DNA of 64,000 bases from Pseudidiomarina insulisalsae (GTDB lineage: Bacteria; Pseudomonadota; Gammaproteobacteria; Enterobacterales; Alteromonadaceae). The stretch lies in assembly GCF_003987065.1 (NCBI RefSeq), contig NZ_PIPY01000002.1, forward strand, positions 186,001 through 250,000, in the 5' to 3' direction. This document shows positions 53,126 to 61,508 of this stretch, piece after piece. The notes beneath the pieces were generated by a model. That model searched no databases and was not told the DNA's origin. It saw only the letters and a list, made by a program, of their open reading frames with translations. A program made the translations under genes and the position numbers. Position 1 is the first letter of the stretch; every line of letters begins with the position of its first letter.

Positions 53126-53776
53126 ATGCACCGCCCGCTTCTGGTTGCCTTAGCTATTAGCTGTAGCCTGTTAATGAACAGCAAGGCCCAGCCACAAGAA
53201 CATGAAAAAACCTTCAGCGCTGCTGAGGTTCTAAAGTGGCAAGAGCGCGAATTTGCAGCGCCGTCCAGCTACCGGCTGTCGGACAATGGCGACTATCTGA
53301 TTGCCAGTTGCCAACCCGGCCAGGCTTCGGCGCTGTACCTGGAGCAAGCTCTGAAAATCGACGAGACTCCCTACCTGAACTGGCGCTGGCGTATTCCCAA
53401 GTCACCACCAAAGCTCGCAGCAGAGCGTAGCAAGCAAGGCGACGATTTCATGGCGCGCATTTACGCCGTCAGCGAACAGGGCATTTTCGGTCTGGCTACC
53501 AAGGCGGTGAATTTTGTCTGGGCAGCCGAGCCTGCCATCGGAAGCGCCTGGCCCAACCCATTTACTGATCAGGCGATGATGGTAGTACAACGCAACAGCG
53601 AAAGCGCTACCGCCACCTGGCTCACCGAGCAGGTAAACCTGGCGGAGCAGTTTCAGCGTCACTACGATCTGACTCTGGACCATATTGACGGTCTGGCACT
53701 GATGGTCGATTGTGATAACTCCGGTGGCCATCGTGAGTTTCACCTTGAACGTATATGGTTTAGTGCACAGCCATAA
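53126..53776 (+). CDS. Exported DUF3047 protein
   Basis: This 216-residue protein has a signal peptide (ending MNSKAQ, about residue 22) and the DUF3047 pattern: DETPYLNWRWRIPKSPP, QGDDFMARIYAVSEQGIFG, NFVWAAEPAIGSAWPNPFTDQAMMVVQR and VDCDNSGGHREFHLERIWF. The fold is a beta-sandwich of unknown function. A strong bidirectional terminator follows, shared with the S9 peptidase gene. Confidence 0.88.
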   Translation: MHRPLLVALAISCSLLMNSKAQPQEHEKTFSAAEVLKWQEREFAAPSSYRLSDNGDYLIASCQPGQASALYLEQALKIDETPYLNWRWRIPKSPPKLAAERSKQGDDFMARIYAVSEQGIFGLATKAVNFVWAAEPAIGSAWPNPFTDQAMMVVQRNSESATATWLTEQVNLAEQFQRHYDLTLDHIDGLALMVDCDNSGGHREFHLERIWFSAQP

Positions 53777-53802
53777 AAAAACCCGCCGGATGGCGGGTTT
53801 TT
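53776..53802. terminator. Bidirectional terminator
   Basis: Stem AAACCCGCC (53779-53787) / GGCGGGTTT (53792-53800), loop GGAT, with A-tract before and T-tract after, between convergent genes. Confidence 0.92.
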
Positions 53803-53806
53803 AACA

Positions 53807-56236
53807 TTACTCGTCAGTTTTCAGGTAAGTGTCCAGCCAGCGGGTTTGTTCCCACAGCATGTGCAACACAGACTCGCGTGCACGGTACCCATGCGACTCG
53901 TGTGGCAGCATGACCAATCGCGCGGTGCCGCCTAAGCCCTTAATTGCCTGATAAAGCCGCTCTGACTGCATCGGGAAGGTGCCCGAGTTATTGTCATTAC
54001 TGCCGTGAATCATCAGCAACGGCTCATCAATTTTGTGCGCATGGAAGAACGGCGACATACCGATGTAGAGATCAGTATCATCCCACACGGTGCGCTCTTC
54101 ACGCTGGAAACCAAACGGCGTCAGACTGCGGTTATAGGCACCACTGCGTGCAATACCGGTGGTGAAAAGGTCGCTGTGCGCCAGCATATTCGCCGTCATG
54201 AACGCACCATAAGAGTGACCGCCTAAAGCGACACGCTCGGGGTCAGTCACACCTAAATCAACGCCTGCCTTAATTGCCGCGCGGCCGTTCATGACCAACT
54301 GTTCGATAAAGGTATCATTAGGACGCGCCTCACCCTCACCGACAATCGGCATGGTCGCATTGGCGAGTACCGCGTAGCCCTGGGTCGCCAGGTACTGCGG
54401 TCCCCAGTAACTGATACGGACAAACTCGTATGGCGAACCGGACACCTGTGCCGCAGCAGATGAACTCTTATACTCGCGCGGGTAGGCCCAGACCATGGTC
54501 GGCAATGGACCATCGCGTTCTTTATCGTAGCCCGCTGGCAAATAAAGCTCGGCCGACATTGCCAGGCCATCTTCACGCGCGTAACTGATCATCTCACGGG
54601 TAATGCCTTTGGTATGCGGCATTGGGTGTGGGGTGTCAGTCAGGGCGTTGAGCTCTGCATCATCAAGGTCACGGACAAAGAAATCGGCCGGATCATCGAC
54701 ACTCTCACGCTGGGTAAGGAAGGTCATCGCGTCAGGATCGATCAACGCCAGTGGCCGCTCAAAGTAAGGTGCCTCACTGCGCCATAACCGCTCAGCTTCG
54801 TTACTGCCAAGATCAAAGCGGTCGATAAACGGACGGTCTCCATCAGGTGACGCACCAGTGCCGGTCAGCAACATTGCGCCGTCATCAACGTGCAACAGGC
54901 GACGTCCATCCACCTGCACGGTGAACGGCTGGCCCGGATCATTGTAGCGATCTTCCCATGAGCGGTCCCAGACCAACTGAGGCGCGCGCTCACCGGTACC
55001 ATCGACCAGCCAGAGTTTCTCGTCACGGTCCGCCCACCAGCGCTCCCACACCAGAATGGTCTGCTCGTCTGCGGCCAGTACGCGACCCATACGCTTGGTC
55101 AGTTCAATGAGTTTTTGTGGAGCGGCGTCAAACGGCGCTGCTTGTTGGAACACCTGGTCACGGATCTTCGCATCGACAGCCGGATCACCTTGGTCGGTGG
55201 CTTCGGCCCAGACCAGCGTGGCATCGGCATCATTGCGCCATTGCACCGAACGACGTCCCTGCACCACTGCATCAAAGGCGATCGGTAGGTTATCGGCAAG
55301 ACCTTGCTCGACGACGGTATATACCGTTTCACCGGCCGGATTCCAGACCATAGTGGTTTCCGGGAAGCGATAATGGGGCACGGCATACGAATATGGGCGC
55401 TTAATTTCGCTGACCAGCAAGTAGGCGTCATTGGGTGCCACACTGACACCATTGTAAATGGCCTGCGGACCTACTTTTTGCGCGTTGCCATCGACATCAA
55501 AAAAGCGGATCTGGCTGGTAAAGTAATAGTCAAATAATGCCTCGTCGGCTTTGTTTTGCAGCAAATCCTGATAGGTACGGGCTGGCGCATTGCGGCCAGA
55601 ACTTTCGGTAATTACCGGGCCAGTGGGAACACTGACAAGCTTTGGTTTTTGCAAGCCTTCGGCAACGGTGTAGCTATACAGGCCGCTACTGTCGTGACGC
55701 CACTCCAAACGCGGGCCCCAGACGGCATTTAACGGTGTGCTGGTCCATTTTTTGGCACTGCGGGAAGCCACATCAACCAGCCACAGCTCGACCGCATCAG
55801 TCGTCTGCTGGGCCACGGCAATGTAGTTACCATTAGGAGACCAGCTGGTACCAAGCGCTTTGAGTTCAGTTGGCAAACCATCAATGGCAATGCTTTCGCC
55901 TGAAGTTACGTCAACCAGACTCAGTTCGCTGATATAGCGTGCCTGACTGACAGTGTAATTGGCCGGGTTAATGCGGCGGCCGGCAAGTTTCAACTGCTCG
56001 GCGGCAACATCGGCAATGGTCGGCAGTGCCGGGTATCCGGTCACCAGCAACAAATCACCGTCTGGACTTAAACTACCGCCGGGTGACGGCGCTGCGTCCA
56101 CGATATCGATAATCGCCTGTGCCGGCTCCTGATAGTTCAGCTTCACCGGGTTGGCTTGCGCAGATTGTGCGGTCATCAGCACAGCTGTGGCACCCAGTGC
56201 CATAGCGATTGCGCTGACTTTTAACGCTTTGATCAT
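53807..56236 (-). CDS. Exported S9-family prolyl-oligopeptidase-like peptidase
   Basis: This 809-residue protein has a signal peptide (VSAIAMALGATAVLMTAQSAQA), an N-terminal beta-propeller (about 60-540) and a C-terminal alpha/beta-hydrolase peptidase domain. The catalytic Ser is in GGHSYGAFMTAN, the acid in HGSNDNNSG and the His in HESHGY. The type resembles large periplasmic acylaminoacyl/dipeptidyl peptidases of marine gammaproteobacteria. It probably degrades peptides in the periplasm as an amino-acid source. It is divergent from the amidase gene. Confidence 0.93.
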   Translation of the reverse strand: MIKALKVSAIAMALGATAVLMTAQSAQANPVKLNYQEPAQAIIDIVDAAPSPGGSLSPDGDLLLVTGYPALPTIADVAAEQLKLAGRRINPANYTVSQARYISELSLVDVTSGESIAIDGLPTELKALGTSWSPNGNYIAVAQQTTDAVELWLVDVASRSAKKWTSTPLNAVWGPRLEWRHDSSGLYSYTVAEGLQKPKLVSVPTGPVITESSGRNAPARTYQDLLQNKADEALFDYYFTSQIRFFDVDGNAQKVGPQAIYNGVSVAPNDAYLLVSEIKRPYSYAVPHYRFPETTMVWNPAGETVYTVVEQGLADNLPIAFDAVVQGRRSVQWRNDADATLVWAEATDQGDPAVDAKIRDQVFQQAAPFDAAPQKLIELTKRMGRVLAADEQTILVWERWWADRDEKLWLVDGTGERAPQLVWDRSWEDRYNDPGQPFTVQVDGRRLLHVDDGAMLLTGTGASPDGDRPFIDRFDLGSNEAERLWRSEAPYFERPLALIDPDAMTFLTQRESVDDPADFFVRDLDDAELNALTDTPHPMPHTKGITREMISYAREDGLAMSAELYLPAGYDKERDGPLPTMVWAYPREYKSSSAAAQVSGSPYEFVRISYWGPQYLATQGYAVLANATMPIVGEGEARPNDTFIEQLVMNGRAAIKAGVDLGVTDPERVALGGHSYGAFMTANMLAHSDLFTTGIARSGAYNRSLTPFGFQREERTVWDDTDLYIGMSPFFHAHKIDEPLLMIHGSNDNNSGTFPMQSERLYQAIKGLGGTARLVMLPHESHGYRARESVLHMLWEQTRWLDTYLKTDE

Positions 56237-56374
56237 AATGCTTGTCCTTGTTCGATAGCAAAGGTTGTCTAATTATGGTTAGCTTAAACTAGCATAGAAA
56301 CGTCCTGCTTAACCCCCATAGGCGGGACAGCAATCGCAGGATTCAGGGCGTTAACCGCATAGCGAGAGCGAAAC

Positions 56375-57772
56375 ATGAAGAGTGTGGAACATATCAAGCA
56401 GCGCCTGGCCCACTGTCAGGCGCTCAACCCGCGGCTAAACGCTTTTGTCGACATGTTTAGCGAGCAGGCAATGGCGCAGGCACACGCCTGTGATGCCGCT
56501 TTGGCTCGCGGGGAAAGTCTCGGTCCGCTGCATGGTACTGCGGTTTCAGTCAAAGAGTGTTTTCAGTTACGTGGCAGCAAAAGCACGGTTAATTACCCGC
56601 CACTTCGCAACTATCAGGCCGAGGTGACTTCGCCGTTAATTCAGCGATTGTTTGACGCCGGCGCCGTAGTGCTGGGTAAAACCAATGTTCCCGCCCTACT
56701 TGCTGACGCACAGACCTTCGGGCCTCTGTATGCCACAGCCAATAACCCCTACGATCTGAGTTGCACGCCTGGCGGCAGCACCGGCGGTGGTGCCGCTGCT
56801 GTTGCAGCACAACTGGTTGATATTGAGCTGGGCAGTGACATTGGCGGCTCGATACGCAACCCGGCAAGCTTTTGTGGCTTATTCGGGCTCAAGCCCACCG
56901 AGAACGGCCACGCTGGCGACGGTCACATCCCGCCTTTGCCTGGCTCTCAGACCGGTATTTCGGTAATGAACAGCACCGGTCCGTTGACGCGCACTGCCAG
57001 CGATCTGACCCGCGCTTACAAGGTACTGTTTCAGCCCGACTGGCAGCAGGGTACTTACCTTCCGGTTGCGCGCTCACAGGTCAAACCCGCAACGCTGGCG
57101 GGATATCGCTTTGGCTACCTCGACACTATTATGGGCCTGCAACCCGGAAGTGAAGTTCAGCGGGCTATGGACACAACCGTTGCCGATTTAACCGCGCGCG
57201 GCGCCAGCGTGAAGAAGCTCTCACTCGATCCGCAATTGGCAAGAGAGCTGCTGAGTTTATGGGCAGAGCTATTTGGCTTTATGATGGGGCAGTCGCTCAG
57301 CTGGCCGGTGCGCAAAGTGCTGTACTGGCGCTTTAGTAAGTTATTAAAAAGCTCAAGCTTGCCGGCCGGTAAAGCCCTGCGGGCCGGGTTAGGGCTTGAT
57401 CTGAAACGCTTCAGCCGCGCACTGTCGCGCCGGCAGGAAATAATTGCCGAAATCAATCGTTGCTATGCCGGCGTTGATTGCGTTATCAACCCCACGGCGT
57501 TGGGCCCCGCGTTCCCGCATAACCCGGGTCACAAGCCGATACTGCTCGATGGTGTGCCGGTGCCTTATGTCGACTACTGTTTTCCTTTTGTCATGCTTTA
57601 CAACCTGACTGGCCAGCCGGTGCTGACGGTCCCGGCTGGCCAGACCCAAAGCGGGTTGCCGATCGGGTTATCCTTTGCCGCGGGGCATCATCAGGAACCG
57701 ACACTACTACACCTGGCGCAGTTGTTAGAGTCAGCCGGGTATCGCTACCATGCGCCCGACATCATAACTTAA
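56375..57772 (+). CDS. Amidase-signature family amidase
   Basis: This 465-residue enzyme of the amidase-signature family has the Ser-cisSer-Lys triad: Lys in HGTAVSVKECF, cis-Ser in TPGGSTGGGAAA and nucleophile Ser in GSDIGGSIRNPASFCG. Family members include GatA and amide or fatty-acid-amide hydrolases. Single-gene context and no GatB/GatC nearby argue against a transamidosome role. Substrate unknown; no signal peptide. Confidence 0.9.
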   Translation: MKSVEHIKQRLAHCQALNPRLNAFVDMFSEQAMAQAHACDAALARGESLGPLHGTAVSVKECFQLRGSKSTVNYPPLRNYQAEVTSPLIQRLFDAGAVVLGKTNVPALLADAQTFGPLYATANNPYDLSCTPGGSTGGGAAAVAAQLVDIELGSDIGGSIRNPASFCGLFGLKPTENGHAGDGHIPPLPGSQTGISVMNSTGPLTRTASDLTRAYKVLFQPDWQQGTYLPVARSQVKPATLAGYRFGYLDTIMGLQPGSEVQRAMDTTVADLTARGASVKKLSLDPQLARELLSLWAELFGFMMGQSLSWPVRKVLYWRFSKLLKSSSLPAGKALRAGLGLDLKRFSRALSRRQEIIAEINRCYAGVDCVINPTALGPAFPHNPGHKPILLDGVPVPYVDYCFPFVMLYNLTGQPVLTVPAGQTQSGLPIGLSFAAGHHQEPTLLHLAQLLESAGYRYHAPDIIT

Positions 57773-57780
57773 GCCAGCTG

Positions 57781-57790
57781 TTATACTTAC
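57781..57790 (+). promoter_or_regulatory. sigmaS-like -10 of the 57830 SDR gene
   Basis: TTATACTTAC matches TATACT-TA of the sigmaS extended -10. It predicts a leader of about 35 bases. It lies 9 bases after the amidase stop. Confidence 0.42.
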
Positions 57791-57829
57791 TGGCGCTAAC
57801 ATCATTTTTTTAAACCAACAGGAGGGACT

Positions 57830-58525
57830 ATGTCGAATCCCCTTGAAGATCGCGTGTTACTTATCACTGGCGCCTCAAGCGGTATTGGCCGTGTGACTGC
57901 GCGCCGCGCTGCAGAGGCCGGCTTTAAAGTTATTCTTACCGCGCGCCGTAAAGAGCTGCTCGATGAACTGGTAGAAGAGCTTGGCAGCGATAAAGCATTA
58001 AGTGTTTCTGCCGATGTCAGTGATTATAAGTCGCTCGAACAGGCGGTGGTGAAAGGCGTCGACAAATTTGGCAAACTCGACGCGGTGTTTGCGAACGCGG
58101 GAACCGGGTTAAATAAAGCCGGCACGGAGCAAGGCGACCCTGAGGAGTGGAAGGCGATGATTGATGTTAACGTCAATGGTCTGCTTTATACAGCGCGCCT
58201 CACCCTGCCGCACTTGCGGCAAACCACGGGACACTTTCTGATGACCGGCTCGGCTGCGGGACGCAATACCATTAAAGGCTCAGTCTATGGCGCCAGCAAA
58301 TGGTTCGTGCACGGATTTTCTCAGAATCTGGCTGAGGAAATGAAAGAGTGGAACGGTCGTTGCACGACCATTGCACCGGGAATGGTGAATACACCTTTCT
58401 TTGACGAGCCGAAACCCGATAAGCTTGATCCCGAAGATGTTGCCGACGCAGTGCTCTATGCACTTAACGCGCATCCGCGCAGCTGCGTCCGCGAAGTTTA
58501 CTTAATGCCCGCTTATAAAAATTAA
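57830..58525 (+). CDS. SDR-family oxidoreductase (YdfG-like)
   Basis: This 231-residue short-chain dehydrogenase has the cofactor motif GASSGIGRV (12-20), an Arg-rich second strand (LTARRKE) that suggests NADP(H), ANAGTG and the catalytic YGASK. Resembles YdfG-type 3-hydroxy acid/serine dehydrogenases by length and motifs, but the substrate is not known. GGAGGG precedes the ATG. It shares its last bases with the convergent dUTPase gene (stop codons overlap). Confidence 0.87.
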   Translation: MSNPLEDRVLLITGASSGIGRVTARRAAEAGFKVILTARRKELLDELVEELGSDKALSVSADVSDYKSLEQAVVKGVDKFGKLDAVFANAGTGLNKAGTEQGDPEEWKAMIDVNVNGLLYTARLTLPHLRQTTGHFLMTGSAAGRNTIKGSVYGASKWFVHGFSQNLAEEMKEWNGRCTTIAPGMVNTPFFDEPKPDKLDPEDVADAVLYALNAHPRSCVREVYLMPAYKN

Positions 58526-59208
58526 GCGCGCGCGACATTTTTGTCGTAATGGTCGAGCAGCACCGTCTGGGCATGCACCAGCGGTTGCTCGGCCCCGATA
58601 ATCGCACTTTGATGCTCGCCCAGTAGCCGCATCATTACCTCATTGTCTTCTTCGCCGCCCCACATTTTCACGTAGGTGCCTTGCTTATAGCCACGTTGCT
58701 GGCGCAAATTATTGAGTGCGTTCTTACCAATGTAGGTCAGATAGACGGTGTCAGCATCGCCGTATGCGTCAACCAGCATACTTAGTAGTTTATCGAAGAA
58801 GACTTCACCGCAGGCAAGTGGCGCCTGGCTATTACCATCTGCTGCCAAGGCACTGACGAGCTCTTTGCCGTCGCGAACATTAGCCTCATTGGCAAAACTT
58901 TTTAGCACCAACTGCGCGACAGATTCTGTCGCCGACGCTGTATCCTGACCCTTGCGGCAGGCATGCTCGACCGCATCGGAAATGGCAAAATGCAATATAT
59001 CGATCAGCTCCATATTGGCCTGCGACCAGTCAGCCTCTTGCTTTTTCCACCACTTGTACGCGGTATGCTCAAAATACTCACCCAGCTCGACCAGTATCGC
59101 TTTTACATCGTCACGCTGCACCTTTGGCGCTTCGGGATAGTCGGGATCAATGACCTGGTTAAAAGCAATCTGCATGGCCACAAGTTGGCGTGCTTGCGTG
59201 GGCGTCAT
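58522..59208 (-). CDS. Dimeric all-alpha dUTP diphosphatase
   Basis: This 228-residue protein starts at ATG 59208 (GAGG eight bases upstream). It shows the dUTPase_2/MazG-like metal motif: E41-x-x-E44 (VELGEYFEHT), KWWKK (52-56), and E67-x-x-D70 (MELIDILHF). This is the dimeric all-helical dUTPase class, unrelated to the trimeric beta dUTPase (Dut) of E. coli. It hydrolyses dUTP to dUMP and pyrophosphate and so keeps uracil out of DNA. The presence of a separate trimeric enzyme elsewhere cannot be judged here. Confidence 0.85.
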   Translation of the reverse strand: MTPTQARQLVAMQIAFNQVIDPDYPEAPKVQRDDVKAILVELGEYFEHTAYKWWKKQEADWSQANMELIDILHFAISDAVEHACRKGQDTASATESVAQLVLKSFANEANVRDGKELVSALAADGNSQAPLACGEVFFDKLLSMLVDAYGDADTVYLTYIGKNALNNLRQQRGYKQGTYVKMWGGEEDNEVMMRLLGEHQSAIIGAEQPLVHAQTVLLDHYDKNVARA

Positions 59209-59375
59209 CAGCAATTCCTCTTGATTTTTTTATTGGCTTTTCGATGCCTGCCAAAATAGCACAGGAAAGCGAGGTTAGGCGAGTTCTGGTAGGCGTAATT
59301 ACACGCTACAACTTGAAATTAGCTGTAATACCTACATAGTTTAGAAAGTGATCATCAACTACTGTCGAGGTTCGC

Positions 59376-59807
59376 ATGTCAGCATCAACTATCGCAGCCT
59401 GCCCGGCCTGTCATAAAAAAAACCGCGTACCGGAGCAGCGCAAACGTGCTGAAGCAAAATGCGGTGCATGTGGTACGCCGTTATTCGGTCAGGGCGCTTT
59501 TAGCGTCAATGCCGATCAGTTCCGCGCGCATCGCGATGCTGATCTGCCACTGGTGGTTGACTTCTGGGCAAGCTGGTGTGGTCCTTGCAAGCAATTTGCG
59601 CCTATTTTCGATGAAGTTGCCCGCCACTACAGCGAAAGAGCAAGATTCTTAAAAGTCAGCACCGAAACAGAACCGCATTTAGCCCAACACTTTGCGATTC
59701 GCAGCATTCCAACGCTAATGATCGTGAAAAACGGTCAGGAGGTGGTACGCCAGGCGGGCGCCCTGCCCGCCCAGCAGTTTCGCCAGTGGTTGCAACACCA
59801 CCTGTAA
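59376..59807 (+). CDS. trxC: Thioredoxin 2 (TrxC)
   Basis: This 143-residue protein has an N-terminal zinc-binding extension (CPAC...CGAC) and a thioredoxin fold with active site WCGPC (DFWASWCGPCKQF) and cis-proline RSIPTLMIV. The arrangement defines TrxC, the cytoplasmic, often peroxide-induced thioredoxin. GAGG lies before the ATG. It converges on the DsbA-like lipoprotein gene (9-base gap). Confidence 0.95.
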   Translation: MSASTIAACPACHKKNRVPEQRKRAEAKCGACGTPLFGQGAFSVNADQFRAHRDADLPLVVDFWASWCGPCKQFAPIFDEVARHYSERARFLKVSTETEPHLAQHFAIRSIPTLMIVKNGQEVVRQAGALPAQQFRQWLQHHL

Positions 59808-59816
59808 ACGACGGCG

Positions 59817-60575
59817 TTAATCCAGTTGTAATTCCAGCAGGTAGTTTATCAGCGCAAAATAGCGCTTGGACTCTTCCTGAGAATGCGGTGCCGGCGCGGT
59901 GACCACATACTTACCATTCACCACAAGCATCGGCACACTGGTAATCTCGGCGTCCATCATATCTTCCATCACCAGCCGTAACTTATCGGTTTGCACACTG
60001 TCTTCAAAGGCTGTCGCAAAGGCCTCAGCATCAATGCCGTGCTCGGCGAGAAATGCCTGGATGTCTTCGGGCGTTGGCAACCGGTTCTCGTTTACCCGTA
60101 CGCGCTCATAAAACTCTATTAGTTCGTCATCGAGATTCGTTTCAGCAACGTCACGGAGCGTATAGAAAACGCGTGCATCGTAAGCCCAACGCTCATTCGC
60201 CGGTGCGGCACGCTTAATCAATGCGACATCGGTGTACTCCAGCGCAAAGGCATTGACAGTCGGGTTCAGGTCCTGGCAATGAGGACAGCCGGGCCATAAA
60301 AACTCAATGACGAAACCGCGCTCACCAGGGGCTTTCTCGAAGTCACCCAGGGTTAGAGCCGTATCCAGTACGCGATAATCCCTGCCCTCGATAAAATCTG
60401 TCGTATCTTCCATTAATGGCTGTGTCAGTTGTTCGACATTCTCTGTCGAGCGTTGCTCCTCACCGACCTCAGGTGTCGCATTGTCGCTGGTTTCAGAGGC
60501 CGGCTGGCAGCCAAGCAGTACCAGAGTCGAGAGGGCTATCAAAAACCCCTGCGTCAGTTGCTTACTATAAGTCAT
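59817..60575 (-). CDS. DsbA-family thiol:disulfide lipoprotein
   Basis: This 252-residue protein starts at ATG 60575 (GAGGA upstream); the open frame extends further, to 60830, without other support. Signal with lipobox LLGC, an acidic linker, then a thioredoxin fold with CPHC (FLWPGCPHCQDL) and a helical insertion as in DsbA. It probably forms or shuffles disulfides in the periplasm; cis-proline VPMLVV is present. The CPHC dipeptide is that of DsbA-type oxidases. Confidence 0.9.
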   Translation of the reverse strand: MTYSKQLTQGFLIALSTLVLLGCQPASETSDNATPEVGEEQRSTENVEQLTQPLMEDTTDFIEGRDYRVLDTALTLGDFEKAPGERGFVIEFLWPGCPHCQDLNPTVNAFALEYTDVALIKRAAPANERWAYDARVFYTLRDVAETNLDDELIEFYERVRVNENRLPTPEDIQAFLAEHGIDAEAFATAFEDSVQTDKLRLVMEDMMDAEITSVPMLVVNGKYVVTAPAPHSQEESKRYFALINYLLELQLD

Positions 60576-60687
60576 AGTGTTCCTCGTTGATTCTTTTAAT
60601 AATGTCACTCCCATTTCAACCCAGACTAGGCCAAAAGTCACGTTTTTGATAGTGACCCGAGGCACTGACGTGCTTTGCAACCTCTGC

Positions 60688-60698
60688 GTACACTTACC
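60688..60698 (+). promoter_or_regulatory. sigmaS-like -10 of the 60723 gene
   Basis: GTACACTTACC resembles the sigmaS extended -10. The predicted start point (about 60701) is 22 bases before the ATG. Confidence 0.4.
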
Positions 60699-60722
60699 GT
60701 TACCAAAGTCTGGAGGTGTCCG

Positions 60723-61478
60723 ATGAGCATGTTTTATCAATTTCTTTTTTATCTTCATGTCAGTGCCGGGGTCATGGCGATTCTGGTGTTTTGGGTGCCG
60801 GTTCTGACGCGCAAAGGCGGCCTGAATCACCAGCGTTTTGGTCGCTACTACCGACGACTCATGTACACGGTTGCTGGTGCTGCAATCATTATGTCATTGC
60901 TTTTGCTGACGATACCTACTCAGGTGAAGCCGGAGTTATTAAATGCAGATAATCTGCGTACGACATTGCTGAATGTACGCGCCTTCGCCTTGTTCTTGCT
61001 TTTGCTTGGCTATATTACTTTTATTTCGGTGCTACATGGACAACTGGCATTAAGCGCCCAACAGGACCGCCGCGTCTTTCGTCAGGCCCGCTTTTTATTT
61101 CTGGTGGCAGGGCTTAATGTATTGAGTCTGCTGGTGCTGTATGTTGGCTGGACACTGTCACAGCCATTAATGCTGGTGTTTGGCGGTTTAGGTCTGTTTG
61201 ACTCCATCAATACCTGGCGCTATATCTATAAATCGCAAGTCTCTGCACGGGCCTGGCTGTGCGAACATCTGAGCGGTTATATCGGTTCTGGCATTGCCGC
61301 TTATACTGCTTTTATCACCTTTGGCGCCCGTCATCTTCTGACCCTGCCCGGCTACTGGCAGCTGTTATTTTGGGTGCTTCCGGGCGTTATTGGCTCCGTG
61401 TTTATCTTCCAACTGAGTCGTAAGTACGATCCGCAACGCGCGCCCGCCACTCGTAAAGTCACCAGAAAAGCGCAATAA
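60723..61478 (+). CDS. Polytopic membrane protein (DUF2306-like)
   Basis: This 251-residue protein starts at ATG 60723 (TCTGGAGG eight bases upstream). Seven to eight membrane helices include an N-terminal LHVSAGVMAILVFWVPVL with following KGGLNHQRFGRYYRRLM, a pattern seen in DUF2306-like membrane proteins. No enzyme motif; function unknown. The C-terminal tail is basic. Confidence 0.75.
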   Translation: MSMFYQFLFYLHVSAGVMAILVFWVPVLTRKGGLNHQRFGRYYRRLMYTVAGAAIIMSLLLLTIPTQVKPELLNADNLRTTLLNVRAFALFLLLLGYITFISVLHGQLALSAQQDRRVFRQARFLFLVAGLNVLSLLVLYVGWTLSQPLMLVFGGLGLFDSINTWRYIYKSQVSARAWLCEHLSGYIGSGIAAYTAFITFGARHLLTLPGYWQLLFWVLPGVIGSVFIFQLSRKYDPQRAPATRKVTRKAQ

Positions 61479-61508
61479 TGACCGTACCGATAGCTTACGG
61501 AGCAAGTT

